From JBJXGF01 sp046153015 (GTDB lineage: Bacteria; Actinomycetota; Acidimicrobiia; Acidimicrobiales; CAIXPF01), in the NCBI GenBank assembly GCA_046153015.1, contig JBJXGF010000062.1, positions 1 through 13,786 of the forward strand: a stretch of DNA of 13,786 nucleotides, read 5' to 3'. The position numbers and the translations under genes were made by a program. Of this stretch, positions 6,715-13,786 are shown in pieces. The first letter of the stretch is position 1. The number at the start of each line of letters is the position of its first letter. Under the pieces are notes generated by a model. The model was not told where the DNA came from. It worked only from the letters and a program-made list of their open reading frames with translations, and did not search any database.

Positions 6715-7347
6715 ATGAACGTCCCGGAGACCGGCGAGCAGCGCCGCCAGCTTGTCCATACACGCGCCTATGACGTGGCCGCCTACCGCGAGCCGGGCGA
6801 CCGTCTGCGGGTGGTGGGCCGGGTGCACGACCAGAAGCCGCCGGGCATCTACATCGAAGGCGACGACCAGGCCGTCTCGATCCACGACATGGTGCTCGAG
6901 CTCGTGGTGGCGCACCCCGGCCTCGTGATCGTCGACGCGCAGGCGCGGATGGACACCCACCCCCATCTCGGCTGCCCGAACATCCTCCCTGACTACGGCA
7001 AGCTCGTCGGCCTCTCGGTGGCGCGCGGGTTCAGCCCGAAGGTGCTCGAGGCGCTCGGCGGGCCCCGCGGCTGTGCGCACATCACCGCGCTGGTGCTGGC
7101 GATGGCGCCGGTCGTGATCCAGAGCCTGTGGGTCTTCCGCCAGGAGGTCGAGCCGCTGGCCGCCGACGCCTCGCCGGAGGAGATCGTCGAGCGCTACCGC
7201 TTCAACCAGGACACCTGCCATGTCTGGGCGCACGATGGCGAGGTGTTCGACCGGATGCGGGCCGGCGAGGCGCCGGGCATCTCGCTGCCGGTGCGGGAGC
7301 GCCTGGTGCAGCTCGGGCGGGATCCGAGCACCTGGGTCAGGCGGTAG
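6715..7347 (+). CDS. DUF2889 family protein
   Basis: This 210-residue protein fits the DUF2889 pattern as I know it. A leading segment with HTR and GRVHDQKP (35-42) is followed by SIHDM (55-59), a DAQARM strand (74-79), PHLGC (83-87), a GLSVARGF block (99-106) and a GGPRGCAHITAL block (115-126). His57, Cys87, Cys120, His122, Cys168 and His169 could form a metal or catalytic site, though that is inference. No signal peptide or membrane helix is seen, so it is probably cytoplasmic. The biochemical role of the family is not established to my knowledge. It starts 35 bases after metY and ends 22 bases before the rhomboid gene, so the three may be co-transcribed. Confidence 0.75.
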   Translation: MNVPETGEQRRQLVHTRAYDVAAYREPGDRLRVVGRVHDQKPPGIYIEGDDQAVSIHDMVLELVVAHPGLVIVDAQARMDTHPHLGCPNILPDYGKLVGLSVARGFSPKVLEALGGPRGCAHITALVLAMAPVVIQSLWVFRQEVEPLAADASPEEIVERYRFNQDTCHVWAHDGEVFDRMRAGEAPGISLPVRERLVQLGRDPSTWVRR

Positions 7348-7369
7348 CTCCCGAGGGTACGGTTGCGCG

Positions 7370-8227
7370 GTGATCCCCCTGCGCGACGAGAACCCCACGC
7401 GCCGGCCGGCGGCGCTGACGATCGTGGTCATCGCCGCCTGCCTCGTGATCTACTTCGGGCTCCAGCGCACCGCCGGCCCCCAGGTGGTCCAGACCGAGGC
7501 CGGCCCGGTCCGGGTGCCGGCCGAGTTCGGCTTCACGCTCGAGATGGCGGCGGTGCCCTGCGAGGTCACCACCGGCCAGCCGCTCTCGCTCGGCGAGGTC
7601 CAACGCACGTTCAACCAGGGCGACGACCGGGCCTGCACCAGCGACGACCGCACCCCCGAGCTCTACCCCGACAAGCGGGTGCGCCTCGCCGTGCTCGTGT
7701 CGATGTTCCTGCACGGCAGCGTCCTCCACGTGGCCTCGAACATGCTGTTCCTGTGGGTGTTCGGCAACAACATCGAGGACCGACTCGGCCACGTGTTCTA
7801 CGCCCTGTTCTACCTGGCGGGCGGCGTGGCCGCCTCGCTCGCCCACATCGCGGTGCAGCCCGACTCGACCGTGCCCGTGGTGGGCGCCTCGGGGGCCATC
7901 GCCGCGGTCATGGGCGCGTACCTCGTGTGGTTCCCCCGGGCGCCGGTGCTCACGTTCGCGCCCCCGTTCTTCCTCTTCCACCTGAAGGCGCGCTGGTTCC
8001 TCGGGATCTGGTTCGTGATCCAGTTCTTCACCAACCCGAACTCGGGGGTCGCCTGGGTGGCCCATGTGGGCGGGTTCGTGTTCGGCGCGCTGGTGGCGCT
8101 GGCCGTGCGCCTCGCCGGCGGCGGGCCAGCGGCCCGCATCAACCCGGGCGCGGCAGGCTGGGACTCGACCGGCGGCGTGGCCGACGGCCCGCTCGACCGC
8201 CGCTTCGGCGGGCGCAGCTGGCGCTAG
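7370..8227 (+). CDS. Rhomboid family intramembrane serine protease
   Basis: This 285-residue polytopic membrane protein has the rhomboid signature. The catalytic serine is Ser174 in VVGASGAIAAVMG, and the catalytic histidine is His232 in WVAHVGGFVFG. The HGSVLHVASNMLFLWVFG segment (115-132) supplies the His/Asn residues of the oxyanion site. A first helix (about 15-31) follows MIPLRDENPTRR, a start typical of this subgroup. A long loop of about 75 residues between helices 1 and 2 has two cysteines (64 and 89) that could form an external disulfide. The start is GTG 7370 because it gives the family N-terminus; longer in-frame extensions into the upstream gene are shadow sequence. Its substrates are unknown. 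It converges on the binding-protein gene 30 bases downstream. Confidence 0.9.
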   Translation: MIPLRDENPTRRPAALTIVVIAACLVIYFGLQRTAGPQVVQTEAGPVRVPAEFGFTLEMAAVPCEVTTGQPLSLGEVQRTFNQGDDRACTSDDRTPELYPDKRVRLAVLVSMFLHGSVLHVASNMLFLWVFGNNIEDRLGHVFYALFYLAGGVAASLAHIAVQPDSTVPVVGASGAIAAVMGAYLVWFPRAPVLTFAPPFFLFHLKARWFLGIWFVIQFFTNPNSGVAWVAHVGGFVFGALVALAVRLAGGGPAARINPGAAGWDSTGGVADGPLDRRFGGRSWR

Positions 8228-8257
8228 CAGCGGCGGGTGCAGCCCCCGACGCTCGGC

Positions 8258-9730
8258 TCAGCTGGTGGTCTTGCACTCCTTGCCGTCCCACACGTTGCAT
8301 TGCGGCGTGGTGCCGTTGGCGTCGGCCACCTTGCCGATCGGCTTGAACGTGCCCACGTCCTTGCCGGGCTCGATCGTGTAGCGCACCCACGAGCCGCCCT
8401 CGATCGGGAACGCGTCCTTCGCGCCGTTCATCTCAAAGGTGATGCCGTCGAAGTACATCGGGTGCTTGGCGGCGTAGGAGCGCACGGCCAGCATCATGTT
8501 GGAGCGGGTCAGCCCGCCCGGCAGCTGCGCCGCCCGCTTGAGGTTCTCCACGAGCGGCCACGCAAACGTTGCCGACTGGCCGATCTGGCCGTTGGCGGCG
8601 TAGTCGAGGCCGGCCTTCTCGAGCACGGCCCGGTAGGTCTTGATGAACGGCTCCTCGGCGAAGGTCGGGTCCAGGATGTCCTTCACGCCGCCGACCAGCA
8701 GCACCCCGTCGGCCGCCGCGCCGGCCGGCTTGTACACCGAGGCGGTGTTGTTGGTGTAAGAGACGATCCGCTCCTTCGGCTGCCAGGAGCTGCCGGCGAT
8801 GTAGTTGAGCGCCTGGATCGGGTAGCTCACGCCGGTCATCCCGATGAACACGTCGGCGTTGGTGGAGGCCAGCGTGGTCATCTCGTTGGTGACGTTCGGG
8901 GCCGAGCCCTCGTGGGTCTCGACCTTCACGAAGTTCAGACCCTTCTCCTTGGCGACCCTCGTGAACACCTGCTTGTAGAGGCTGCCGTAGTCGTTGTTCC
9001 ACGCCAGCGCGGCGACGGTCGTGCCCGGCCCGTACTTCTCCAGGATGTAGTCGGCCCAGAGCGTCGCCTCGGTCGTGTACGGCAGCCACAGCCCGGTGGT
9101 CCAAGGGTGGTTCACCGTGTCGCCCCACGCCGGATGACCCGACACCGTGTACAGGCTGGGGATGCACTGCTCGTTCAGCTTGTCGTACACGGCCAGCATG
9201 ATCGGTGTGCCCACCGTGGAGGCCGACGCGAAGATGTTGCCTGTCTCCACCAGCTCGTCGACGGTGGCCTTGCCGCGGGCCGCCTCGTAGCCGTTGTCCT
9301 TGATGTCGATCGTGAGCTTCTTGCCGGCCACGCCGCCTTCGGTGGCGTTGATGTGGTCGAAGTAGGCCTTCATCCCCGCGGAGATGCCTCCGTACTGCGC
9401 GGCGGAGCCCGACAGCGGCACCGAGGCCCCGAAGCGGATCTCGGTATCGGTGATGCCGCCGGTGTCCTTCCAGTTCGACGGGCATTTGGACAAATCCATC
9501 GTGAGCCCGCCGGGCCCGGTCACCTTCTTGTCCTTCACCCCCCACGAGGCCGGGTTCTCGCCCTTCACGGTGTTGGCCAAGGCGCCGGCGACGCCTCCCG
9601 TGGAGGTCGGTCCGCCCGGGGAGGAAGTGGTGTCGCTGGCCTCCTCGCCGCCGTCGCTGCCACAGCCGAAGGCCAGCAAACAGATCGCCAGGGCGGCCGC
9701 GCGCAGGCGAGCACGCTCACGTGTTCTCAT
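8258..9730 (-). CDS. ABC transporter substrate-binding lipoprotein (branched-chain amino acid/amide type)
   Basis: This 490-residue exported protein begins with a basic segment, a hydrophobic core and AFGC, suggesting lipidation at Cys23, although Phe at -2 is atypical. A Gly/Ser/Thr-rich linker follows. The mature part is a type I periplasmic binding domain (Peripla_BP_6): IRFGASVPLSGSAAQYGG (98-115), a FDHINATEGG segment (123-132), then ASTVGTP and the second lobe with ADVFIGMTG. It would capture a branched-chain amino acid, amide or similar small ligand outside the membrane for an ABC importer. No permease (LivH/LivM) or ATPase (LivG/LivF) lies beside it in this window. C-terminal Cys residues in CNVWDGKEC could form a disulfide. 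Ligand identity cannot be read from sequence. Confidence 0.88.
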   Translation of the reverse strand: MRTRERARLRAAALAICLLAFGCGSDGGEEASDTTSSPGGPTSTGGVAGALANTVKGENPASWGVKDKKVTGPGGLTMDLSKCPSNWKDTGGITDTEIRFGASVPLSGSAAQYGGISAGMKAYFDHINATEGGVAGKKLTIDIKDNGYEAARGKATVDELVETGNIFASASTVGTPIMLAVYDKLNEQCIPSLYTVSGHPAWGDTVNHPWTTGLWLPYTTEATLWADYILEKYGPGTTVAALAWNNDYGSLYKQVFTRVAKEKGLNFVKVETHEGSAPNVTNEMTTLASTNADVFIGMTGVSYPIQALNYIAGSSWQPKERIVSYTNNTASVYKPAGAAADGVLLVGGVKDILDPTFAEEPFIKTYRAVLEKAGLDYAANGQIGQSATFAWPLVENLKRAAQLPGGLTRSNMMLAVRSYAAKHPMYFDGITFEMNGAKDAFPIEGGSWVRYTIEPGKDVGTFKPIGKVADANGTTPQCNVWDGKECKTTS

Positions 9731-9925
9731 TCCGGTCCCCCAGTGCTCCCCGCCAGCCGTGCGCGGCGGCTACGTCAGTGCGTCGAGCGTATCCGCAGCG
9801 GCTCGATCGGGCAGGTCGAGCGGCGAGGAGGGTGGTCATCGCAAAGGGCAGCGCCACGGCGTTGAGCCGATGAGAGAGGCGCGGCGCCGACGTGCTAAGC
9901 CGATAGACAGAGCAGGAGGCGCCCG
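9731..9925. promoter_or_regulatory. Divergent intergenic region with inverted and direct repeats
   Basis: This 195-base gap separates the divergent binding-protein and isomerase-like genes and must hold both promoters. GCTCGA at 9801-9806 and TCGAGC at 9816-9821 form a perfect 6-bp inverted repeat with a 9-base spacer, a possible operator. An imperfect direct repeat AGCCGATGAGAG (9865-9876) / AGCCGATAGACAG (9898-9910) lies just before the downstream gene. No convincing -35/-10 pair was found. AGGAGG at 9914-9919 is the ribosome binding site of the plus-strand gene. Confidence 0.3.
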
Positions 9926-10732
9926 ATGCCAGGACCCATCCCGATCGCCGCGACCACCCCCGGCCCTCAGCTCGTGGCGGCGTTCGCCGAATGCTGGGCC
10001 TCGCTGGCCGAGCTCGGCCGCGGGCTCACCGAGGAGCAGTGGCGGTCGCCGGCCCTCTGCCCGGGCTGGACGTGCAAGGACGCGCTGCTGCACCTCACCA
10101 CGGCCGAGATCGGTTTCGCCGACTGGGAGGACCTGAGCAAGCCGCCCTCCGATCGCATCAAGGCCGCCTTCGCCGAGCTGCGCGACCGGCCCGGCGCCGA
10201 GGTGCTCGCCGCGTTCGAGCGGATCACCGCCCGGCGCCGGGAGCAGCTCGAGGCGATGAGCGACGCCGAGCTCGACCGGCCGTCGTGGACCGCAGCCGGG
10301 CCCGGCACCTACCGCCGCTACATGGAGATCCGGGTGTTCGACAGCTGGGCGCACGAGCAGGACATCCGCGTGCCCCTCCGCCTGCCGGGCCACGAGGGCG
10401 GCCTCGGCGGCCTGGTCTCGCTCAACGAGGCCCACCTCGCCCTCGGCTATCTCGTCGGCAAGCGGGCGGCCGCGCCGCAGGGCGCGTCGGTCACCATCCA
10501 CGTCACGGGCGAGATCGAGCGCGACCTGCACGCCAAGGTCGACGGGCGGGCCACGGTGGTCGAGTCCCTCGACGCGCCGACGGCGGAGCTGACCGTCGAC
10601 TTCCCCAGGTTCATGCTGCTCTGCTGCGGGCGCATCGACGCCTCGGGCCCCCTCGGCGAGGGCCGGGTGCGCCTCTCGGGCGATCTGGAGCTGGCCGAGC
10701 GGGTGGCCCGCAACCTCGCGTTCACCATCTGA
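9926..10732 (+). CDS. Mycothiol-dependent maleylpyruvate isomerase-family (DinB-like) protein
   Basis: This 268-residue protein belongs to the actinobacterial TIGR03083 / MDMPI group. An N-terminal DinB-like four-helix domain carries CPGWTCKDALLHL with His56, and FDSWAHEQDIRVP with His143, both expected metal ligands. The C-terminal part (about 190-268, ending in RVRLSGDLELAERVARNL) resembles the SCP2-like domain found in these proteins. Family members use mycothiol as cofactor for isomerase or thiol-transfer reactions, but most are uncharacterised, and a ring-cleavage role is not supported by neighbours. The ATG at 9926 has a perfect AGGAGG six bases upstream. The protein looks soluble. It is followed after 83 bases by the dioxygenase gene in the same direction. 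Confidence 0.8.
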   Translation: MPGPIPIAATTPGPQLVAAFAECWASLAELGRGLTEEQWRSPALCPGWTCKDALLHLTTAEIGFADWEDLSKPPSDRIKAAFAELRDRPGAEVLAAFERITARRREQLEAMSDAELDRPSWTAAGPGTYRRYMEIRVFDSWAHEQDIRVPLRLPGHEGGLGGLVSLNEAHLALGYLVGKRAAAPQGASVTIHVTGEIERDLHAKVDGRATVVESLDAPTAELTVDFPRFMLLCCGRIDASGPLGEGRVRLSGDLELAERVARNLAFTI

Positions 10733-10815
10733 GCGTCGGGGACCCACGCCTCATCGTGGCCGGCGCCGGCCGGGTCGATCATCGCTCTGATGACCGCCCG
10801 AGCGCTGGAGGCCCG

Positions 10816-11556
10816 ATGACGGCGCAGTTCTCGCCGCAGGACGCCGAGCGCAGCGGGCGGTGGGGGGCCGACGGCTACGTGGCCCTGCCCGAGCTGCTCG
10901 ACCCGGCCGACGTGGCGGAGCTGGCCTCGTGGCTGCACGCCCTGTTCGGCCGCTACGACGACCTCCCCGAGGACCAGACGCACACGCTGGTGCGCGCCGA
11001 CGGCCGGGCGGGGTCGCTGGAGATCCGGCTCACCACCGAGCTCGACCCCCGCATCGCCGCGTCGCCGGTGTTCGCCGCCTGCCGCGATGTCGCCTCCCAC
11101 CTGCTGGGGCGCCCGGCGAAGTTCTTCTTCGACCATGCCATCCGCAAGCCGGCCGAGGTCGGCGCCGGCACGGCGTGGCACCAGGACCGCGCCTACAACC
11201 TCGACGAGCCCCAGCGCGAGCGCGTGCATTTCTGGATCCCGATGCACGACGTCGACCTGGACGGCGGCTGCATGCAGTTCATTCCCTCCAGCACGGCGTG
11301 GGGGCTCCTGCCCCACCACCCGATCGAGGCCGACCCGGCCCGTCACACGCTCGAGGCCGAGGGGGACTACGACCCCGACGCGGTGGCCGTGCCCCTGCGC
11401 CTCGGCGACGTCTCGGCGCACCATCCGTTGGTCTTGCACAAGACCGGGCCCAACATCTCGAAGGTGGAGCGGACCGCGCTGATCCTGCAGTTCGTGCGCC
11501 CGCGCACCTTCCGCGAGCATCTCGCCGCCCACCTGCGCCGCCCGCACGCCGGCTGA
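10816..11556 (+). CDS. Phytanoyl-CoA dioxygenase (PhyH) family oxygenase
   Basis: This 246-residue protein is a non-haem Fe(II)/2-oxoglutarate oxygenase of the PhyH type. The iron triad is His122 and Asp124 in WHQDRAYN and, distally, His208 in HPLVLHKTGPNIS. Arg219 (KVERTALILQF) would bind 2-oxoglutarate. LDGGCMQFIPSS (148-159) is a typical core strand and LRLGDVSAHHP precedes the distal His. Such enzymes hydroxylate acyl-CoAs, amino acids or small metabolites; the substrate here is unknown. The start ATG 10816 has GGAGG at 10807-10811. The next gene, the glycosyltransferase, begins 14 bases after its stop, which suggests co-transcription. Confidence 0.87.
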   Translation: MTAQFSPQDAERSGRWGADGYVALPELLDPADVAELASWLHALFGRYDDLPEDQTHTLVRADGRAGSLEIRLTTELDPRIAASPVFAACRDVASHLLGRPAKFFFDHAIRKPAEVGAGTAWHQDRAYNLDEPQRERVHFWIPMHDVDLDGGCMQFIPSSTAWGLLPHHPIEADPARHTLEAEGDYDPDAVAVPLRLGDVSAHHPLVLHKTGPNISKVERTALILQFVRPRTFREHLAAHLRRPHAG

Positions 11557-11570
11557 TTCCCGCCCGCCGC

Positions 11571-12497
11571 ATGCGCAGCCCCACGGTCGGCGTGGTCATC
11601 CCCATGCACAACGCCGCGCCGTTCATCGGCCAGGCTTTGGCCTCGGTCGCCGCGCAGACCACACCCCCCGCCCAGGTGGTGGTGGTGGACGACTGCTCCA
11701 CCGACGCCTCCTACGCGGCGGCCGAGGCGTGGCGCGGGCGGCTCCCGCTCGAGATCGTGCGCCTCCCGGTCAATCGGGGGGTCAGCGCCGCCCGCAACGC
11801 CGGCGCCGAGGCCTTGCGCACCGACCTGATCGCGCTGCTCGACGCCGACGACGTGTGGCTGCCCGATCACCTCGGGCTCTGCCTCGCCGCGTACCGCCGC
11901 AACGGCGGCATCGTGTCGGCCGGCGCGTTCATCTGGCGGCCCGAGGGCGAGCTGGTGGACTACCGGCGGGCCCTGCGGCTGCCCAGCCCGCCGCCGGCCG
12001 GCCCCGCTCAGCTGCGGGCGCTGATCGCCCAGAACTTCGTGTTCGTGGGTTCGCTTTTCGCCCGGGCCGACCTCGAGCGGGTCGGCGGCTTCCGCCCGCC
12101 GGACATGGTCGAGGACTGGGACCTGTGGCTTCGCCTCGTGCGCGACGGCGCCGCCGTCACCCAGCTCGAGCGGCCCACCGTGCTGTACCGGCGCCACGCC
12201 GGCAACGCCACCCGGCGGCGCTCCGTCCTGCTCGAACGGGAGCTCGAGCTGCTCGAACGGGCCCGACGCGAGCTGCGCGGCTACGACGGGGAGCTGAGCC
12301 GGGCCATCGCCCGGCGGGTGGCGGAGAAGCGCCTCGTGGAGCGTCTGGACGGCGGCGGGCCGCTCAGCCGGCCGCCGATCGGCGAGCTCGCCGCCGCGCT
12401 CACCGCCGGGTGGCGGACCCGAGCCACCGCCCTCGCCCTGCTCGGCTCGCCCCGGCTCACGCGCCGGTTCGTGCACGGCGAGCCCCCGCCGAGCTGA
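11571..12497 (+). CDS. Family 2 glycosyltransferase
   Basis: This 308-residue GT-A fold glycosyltransferase begins with VGVVIPMHNAAPFIGQALASV (from residue 6), the nucleotide-sugar-binding strand. It has VVVVDDCSTD (36-45), NRGVSAARNAGAE (68-80) and the metal-binding DADD (91-94). EDWDLWLRL (181-189) matches the acceptor/catalytic-base motif. The arginine-rich C-terminal region (about 210-308) is variable. It has no membrane helix and would act at the cytoplasmic face, adding a sugar to a lipid-linked or polysaccharide acceptor. The ATG at 11571 lies 14 bases after the PhyH stop, without a strong ribosome binding site. The converging flippase gene supports a role in surface glycan assembly. 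Confidence 0.87.
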   Translation: MRSPTVGVVIPMHNAAPFIGQALASVAAQTTPPAQVVVVDDCSTDASYAAAEAWRGRLPLEIVRLPVNRGVSAARNAGAEALRTDLIALLDADDVWLPDHLGLCLAAYRRNGGIVSAGAFIWRPEGELVDYRRALRLPSPPPAGPAQLRALIAQNFVFVGSLFARADLERVGGFRPPDMVEDWDLWLRLVRDGAAVTQLERPTVLYRRHAGNATRRRSVLLERELELLERARRELRGYDGELSRAIARRVAEKRLVERLDGGGPLSRPPIGELAAALTAGWRTRATALALLGSPRLTRRFVHGEPPPS

Positions 12498-12523
12498 CCC
12501 CTGTGCGTGACTGGGCCGACGCC

Positions 12524-13786
12524 TCAGGCGGCGACGGTCTGGGGAAGCAGGTCGACGACTCGGCGCTCCGAGCGCTTCGAGGCGGCGGCCACATAACACA
12601 GGAACGCGAACTGGCTGAACGTCGTCACCGCTGCGGCGCCCACGATGCCGTAGGGGCGCACGGCCAGCAGCAGGCCCACCGCAGTGATCGCCGCCGCCAG
12701 CGCCAGGCCTCGTGATGCGCTGCCCGGGCGGCCCTGCGCCTGCAGGCTGGAGCTCAGCAGGTTGGCGAGGTCGTAGCAGAACTGGCCCGGCAGCAGGATC
12801 CACAGCGGCGTGAGCGAGCCGCTGAACTCGGGGCCGAACAGGAACGTGAGCACCCACGGGGCGCTGACGCCGACCAACGTGCCCAGGCTGAGCGAGGCGA
12901 CCGCCACCCAGCGCAGCGAGCGTTGGAGCGTGGCGCGCCGCTCCTCGACCGTGGCGGCGTTGCGCACGTGGGGGAACACCGCCAGCGCGAGCCCGCTGCC
13001 GATCGCGCCGCTGACCCCGGCCGCGGTGACCGCCACCGCGTAGAGGCCCAGCTGCGTCGGGCTGACCAGGCCGACCATCATGAACTGGTCGAGCCGGCCC
13101 ATCACCATCTGCGCCGCCTGACCGAAGGCCACCCGGCTCCCGTATCGGAGCTGGGCGCGCAGCGTGGCGAGGCGGAACCCGCCGGTGGGCCAGCCCCAGC
13201 CGTAGCTGAACGCGGCGGCGGCGCCGAACAGGTTCGACACCAGCCACGCCGTGAGAGCCGAGCGCAGCGTCAACCGGTCGGTGGCCGCCAGCACCAGCAC
13301 ACACAGCGAGTAGCTGACGAGGGCGAGGTGACGAAGGGCGTTGAATCGCAGGTTGCGGCCCCGGCCGTTCAGACAGTCGAGGCAGGCGTACTGCGGCAGG
13401 ATCAGCAGGCCGGCGACGAGGCCGGCGCGGAAGAAGTCGATCGTGACCGGGTCGTGGCCCTGCAGGTAGCGGGGCACGAGCGGCCACGCGACGGCGGCCA
13501 GCGGCGCGCCGACCAGCAGGGCGAACACCCAGGCGCCCATGTTCAGCTCGCGCCGCTTGTGGGTGGGGGCGTAGTAGGCGCTGGCGGCGGGGATGCCGAA
13601 GGTCAGGATCCACGCCAGGAGCTGCGTCGGCACGACCACCGCGGCCAGGTCGCCGCGACCGGCGGGCCCGAGGGCCCGGCCGAGCAGCGGGCCGGTCAGC
13701 ACCGACAGGCCGTAGACGCCGAAGCTCGACCCGGCGCTGATCAGCGCGTCACGCCGGCGACGGTCGAGGGCGCGCAGGCGAGTCAG
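12524..13786 (-). CDS. Wzx-like polysaccharide flippase, 5'-incomplete
   Basis: The minus strand encodes a multi-helix membrane protein typical of the MOP/Wzx family, which flips lipid-linked sugar units across the cytoplasmic membrane. The GTG at 13702-13700 could be taken as a start, but the frame stays open to the window edge. Upstream residues LISAGSSFGVYGLSVLTGPLLGRALGPAG complete the family's first helix, so the true start lies beyond 13786. Visible length is 420 residues, with about twelve hydrophobic segments. LDQFMMVGLVSPTQLGLYAV is the conserved middle motif (D followed by LGLY). It converges on the glycosyltransferase across 26 bases. The exact substrate is unknown. Confidence 0.87.
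   Translation of the reverse strand: MTRLRALDRRRRDALISAGSSFGVYGLSVLTGPLLGRALGPAGRGDLAAVVVPTQLLAWILTFGIPAASAYYAPTHKRRELNMGAWVFALLVGAPLAAVAWPLVPRYLQGHDPVTIDFFRAGLVAGLLILPQYACLDCLNGRGRNLRFNALRHLALVSYSLCVLVLAATDRLTLRSALTAWLVSNLFGAAAAFSYGWGWPTGGFRLATLRAQLRYGSRVAFGQAAQMVMGRLDQFMMVGLVSPTQLGLYAVAVTAAGVSGAIGSGLALAVFPHVRNAATVEERRATLQRSLRWVAVASLSLGTLVGVSAPWVLTFLFGPEFSGSLTPLWILLPGQFCYDLANLLSSSLQAQGRPGSASRGLALAAAITAVGLLLAVRPYGIVGAAAVTTFSQFAFLCYVAAASKRSERRVVDLLPQTVAA

Noticed and set aside
8231..8257. Possible bidirectional terminator between the convergent rhomboid and binding-protein genes.
   Set aside because: Only a 3-4 bp GC stem around TGCAG is present, with no T-run on either strand.

Overview
The window is GC-rich DNA (about 70% by eye) with strong G/C preference at third codon positions, frequent GTG starts, short intergenic gaps and a mycothiol-dependent-isomerase-like enzyme. 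This points to an actinobacterium. Gene content and protein style would suit Acidimicrobiia, but that is inference. No tRNA, rRNA, CRISPR array, insertion sequence or phage gene was seen.

Layout. (1) Positions 1-173 hold the N-terminus of a secreted protein on the minus strand, cut by the window edge. (2) Positions 174-881 are about 700 bases without a convincing gene. They contain several good stem-loops and a pair of mutually exclusive hairpins. (3) Positions 882-1725 hold a small two-helix membrane protein (+) and a convergent NadD-like nucleotidyltransferase (-). (4) Positions 1737-5266 hold a branched-chain amino acid biosynthesis operon: a short leader peptide containing LLVVLI, an intrinsic-terminator-like attenuator, then ilvB, ilvN and ilvC. 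(5) Positions 5357-8227 hold, on the same strand, an O-acetylhomoserine sulfhydrylase (metY type), a DUF2889 protein and a rhomboid protease. (6) Positions 8258-9730 hold a lipoprotein of the branched-chain amino acid/amide ABC binding-protein family (-), with no permease or ATPase genes beside it. (7) Positions 9926-12497 hold a mycothiol-dependent-isomerase-like protein, a phytanoyl-CoA dioxygenase-family oxygenase and a family 2 glycosyltransferase (+). (8) From 12524 to the window end is a Wzx-like polysaccharide flippase (-), 5'-incomplete.

How they fit. IlvB and IlvN form acetolactate synthase, and IlvC is the next enzyme toward valine, leucine and isoleucine. The leader peptide and terminator ahead of ilvB look like transcription attenuation that senses charged Leu/Val/Ile tRNAs. 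MetY just downstream adds homocysteine/methionine formation, so 1737-6679 is an amino acid synthesis block. The glycosyltransferase and flippase at the right end suggest the edge of a surface-polysaccharide locus.

The most noteworthy signals are the previously unannotated ilvB leader/attenuator and the structured non-coding stretch at 300-610. Most proteins belong to known families, and I see no clear new multi-gene system.
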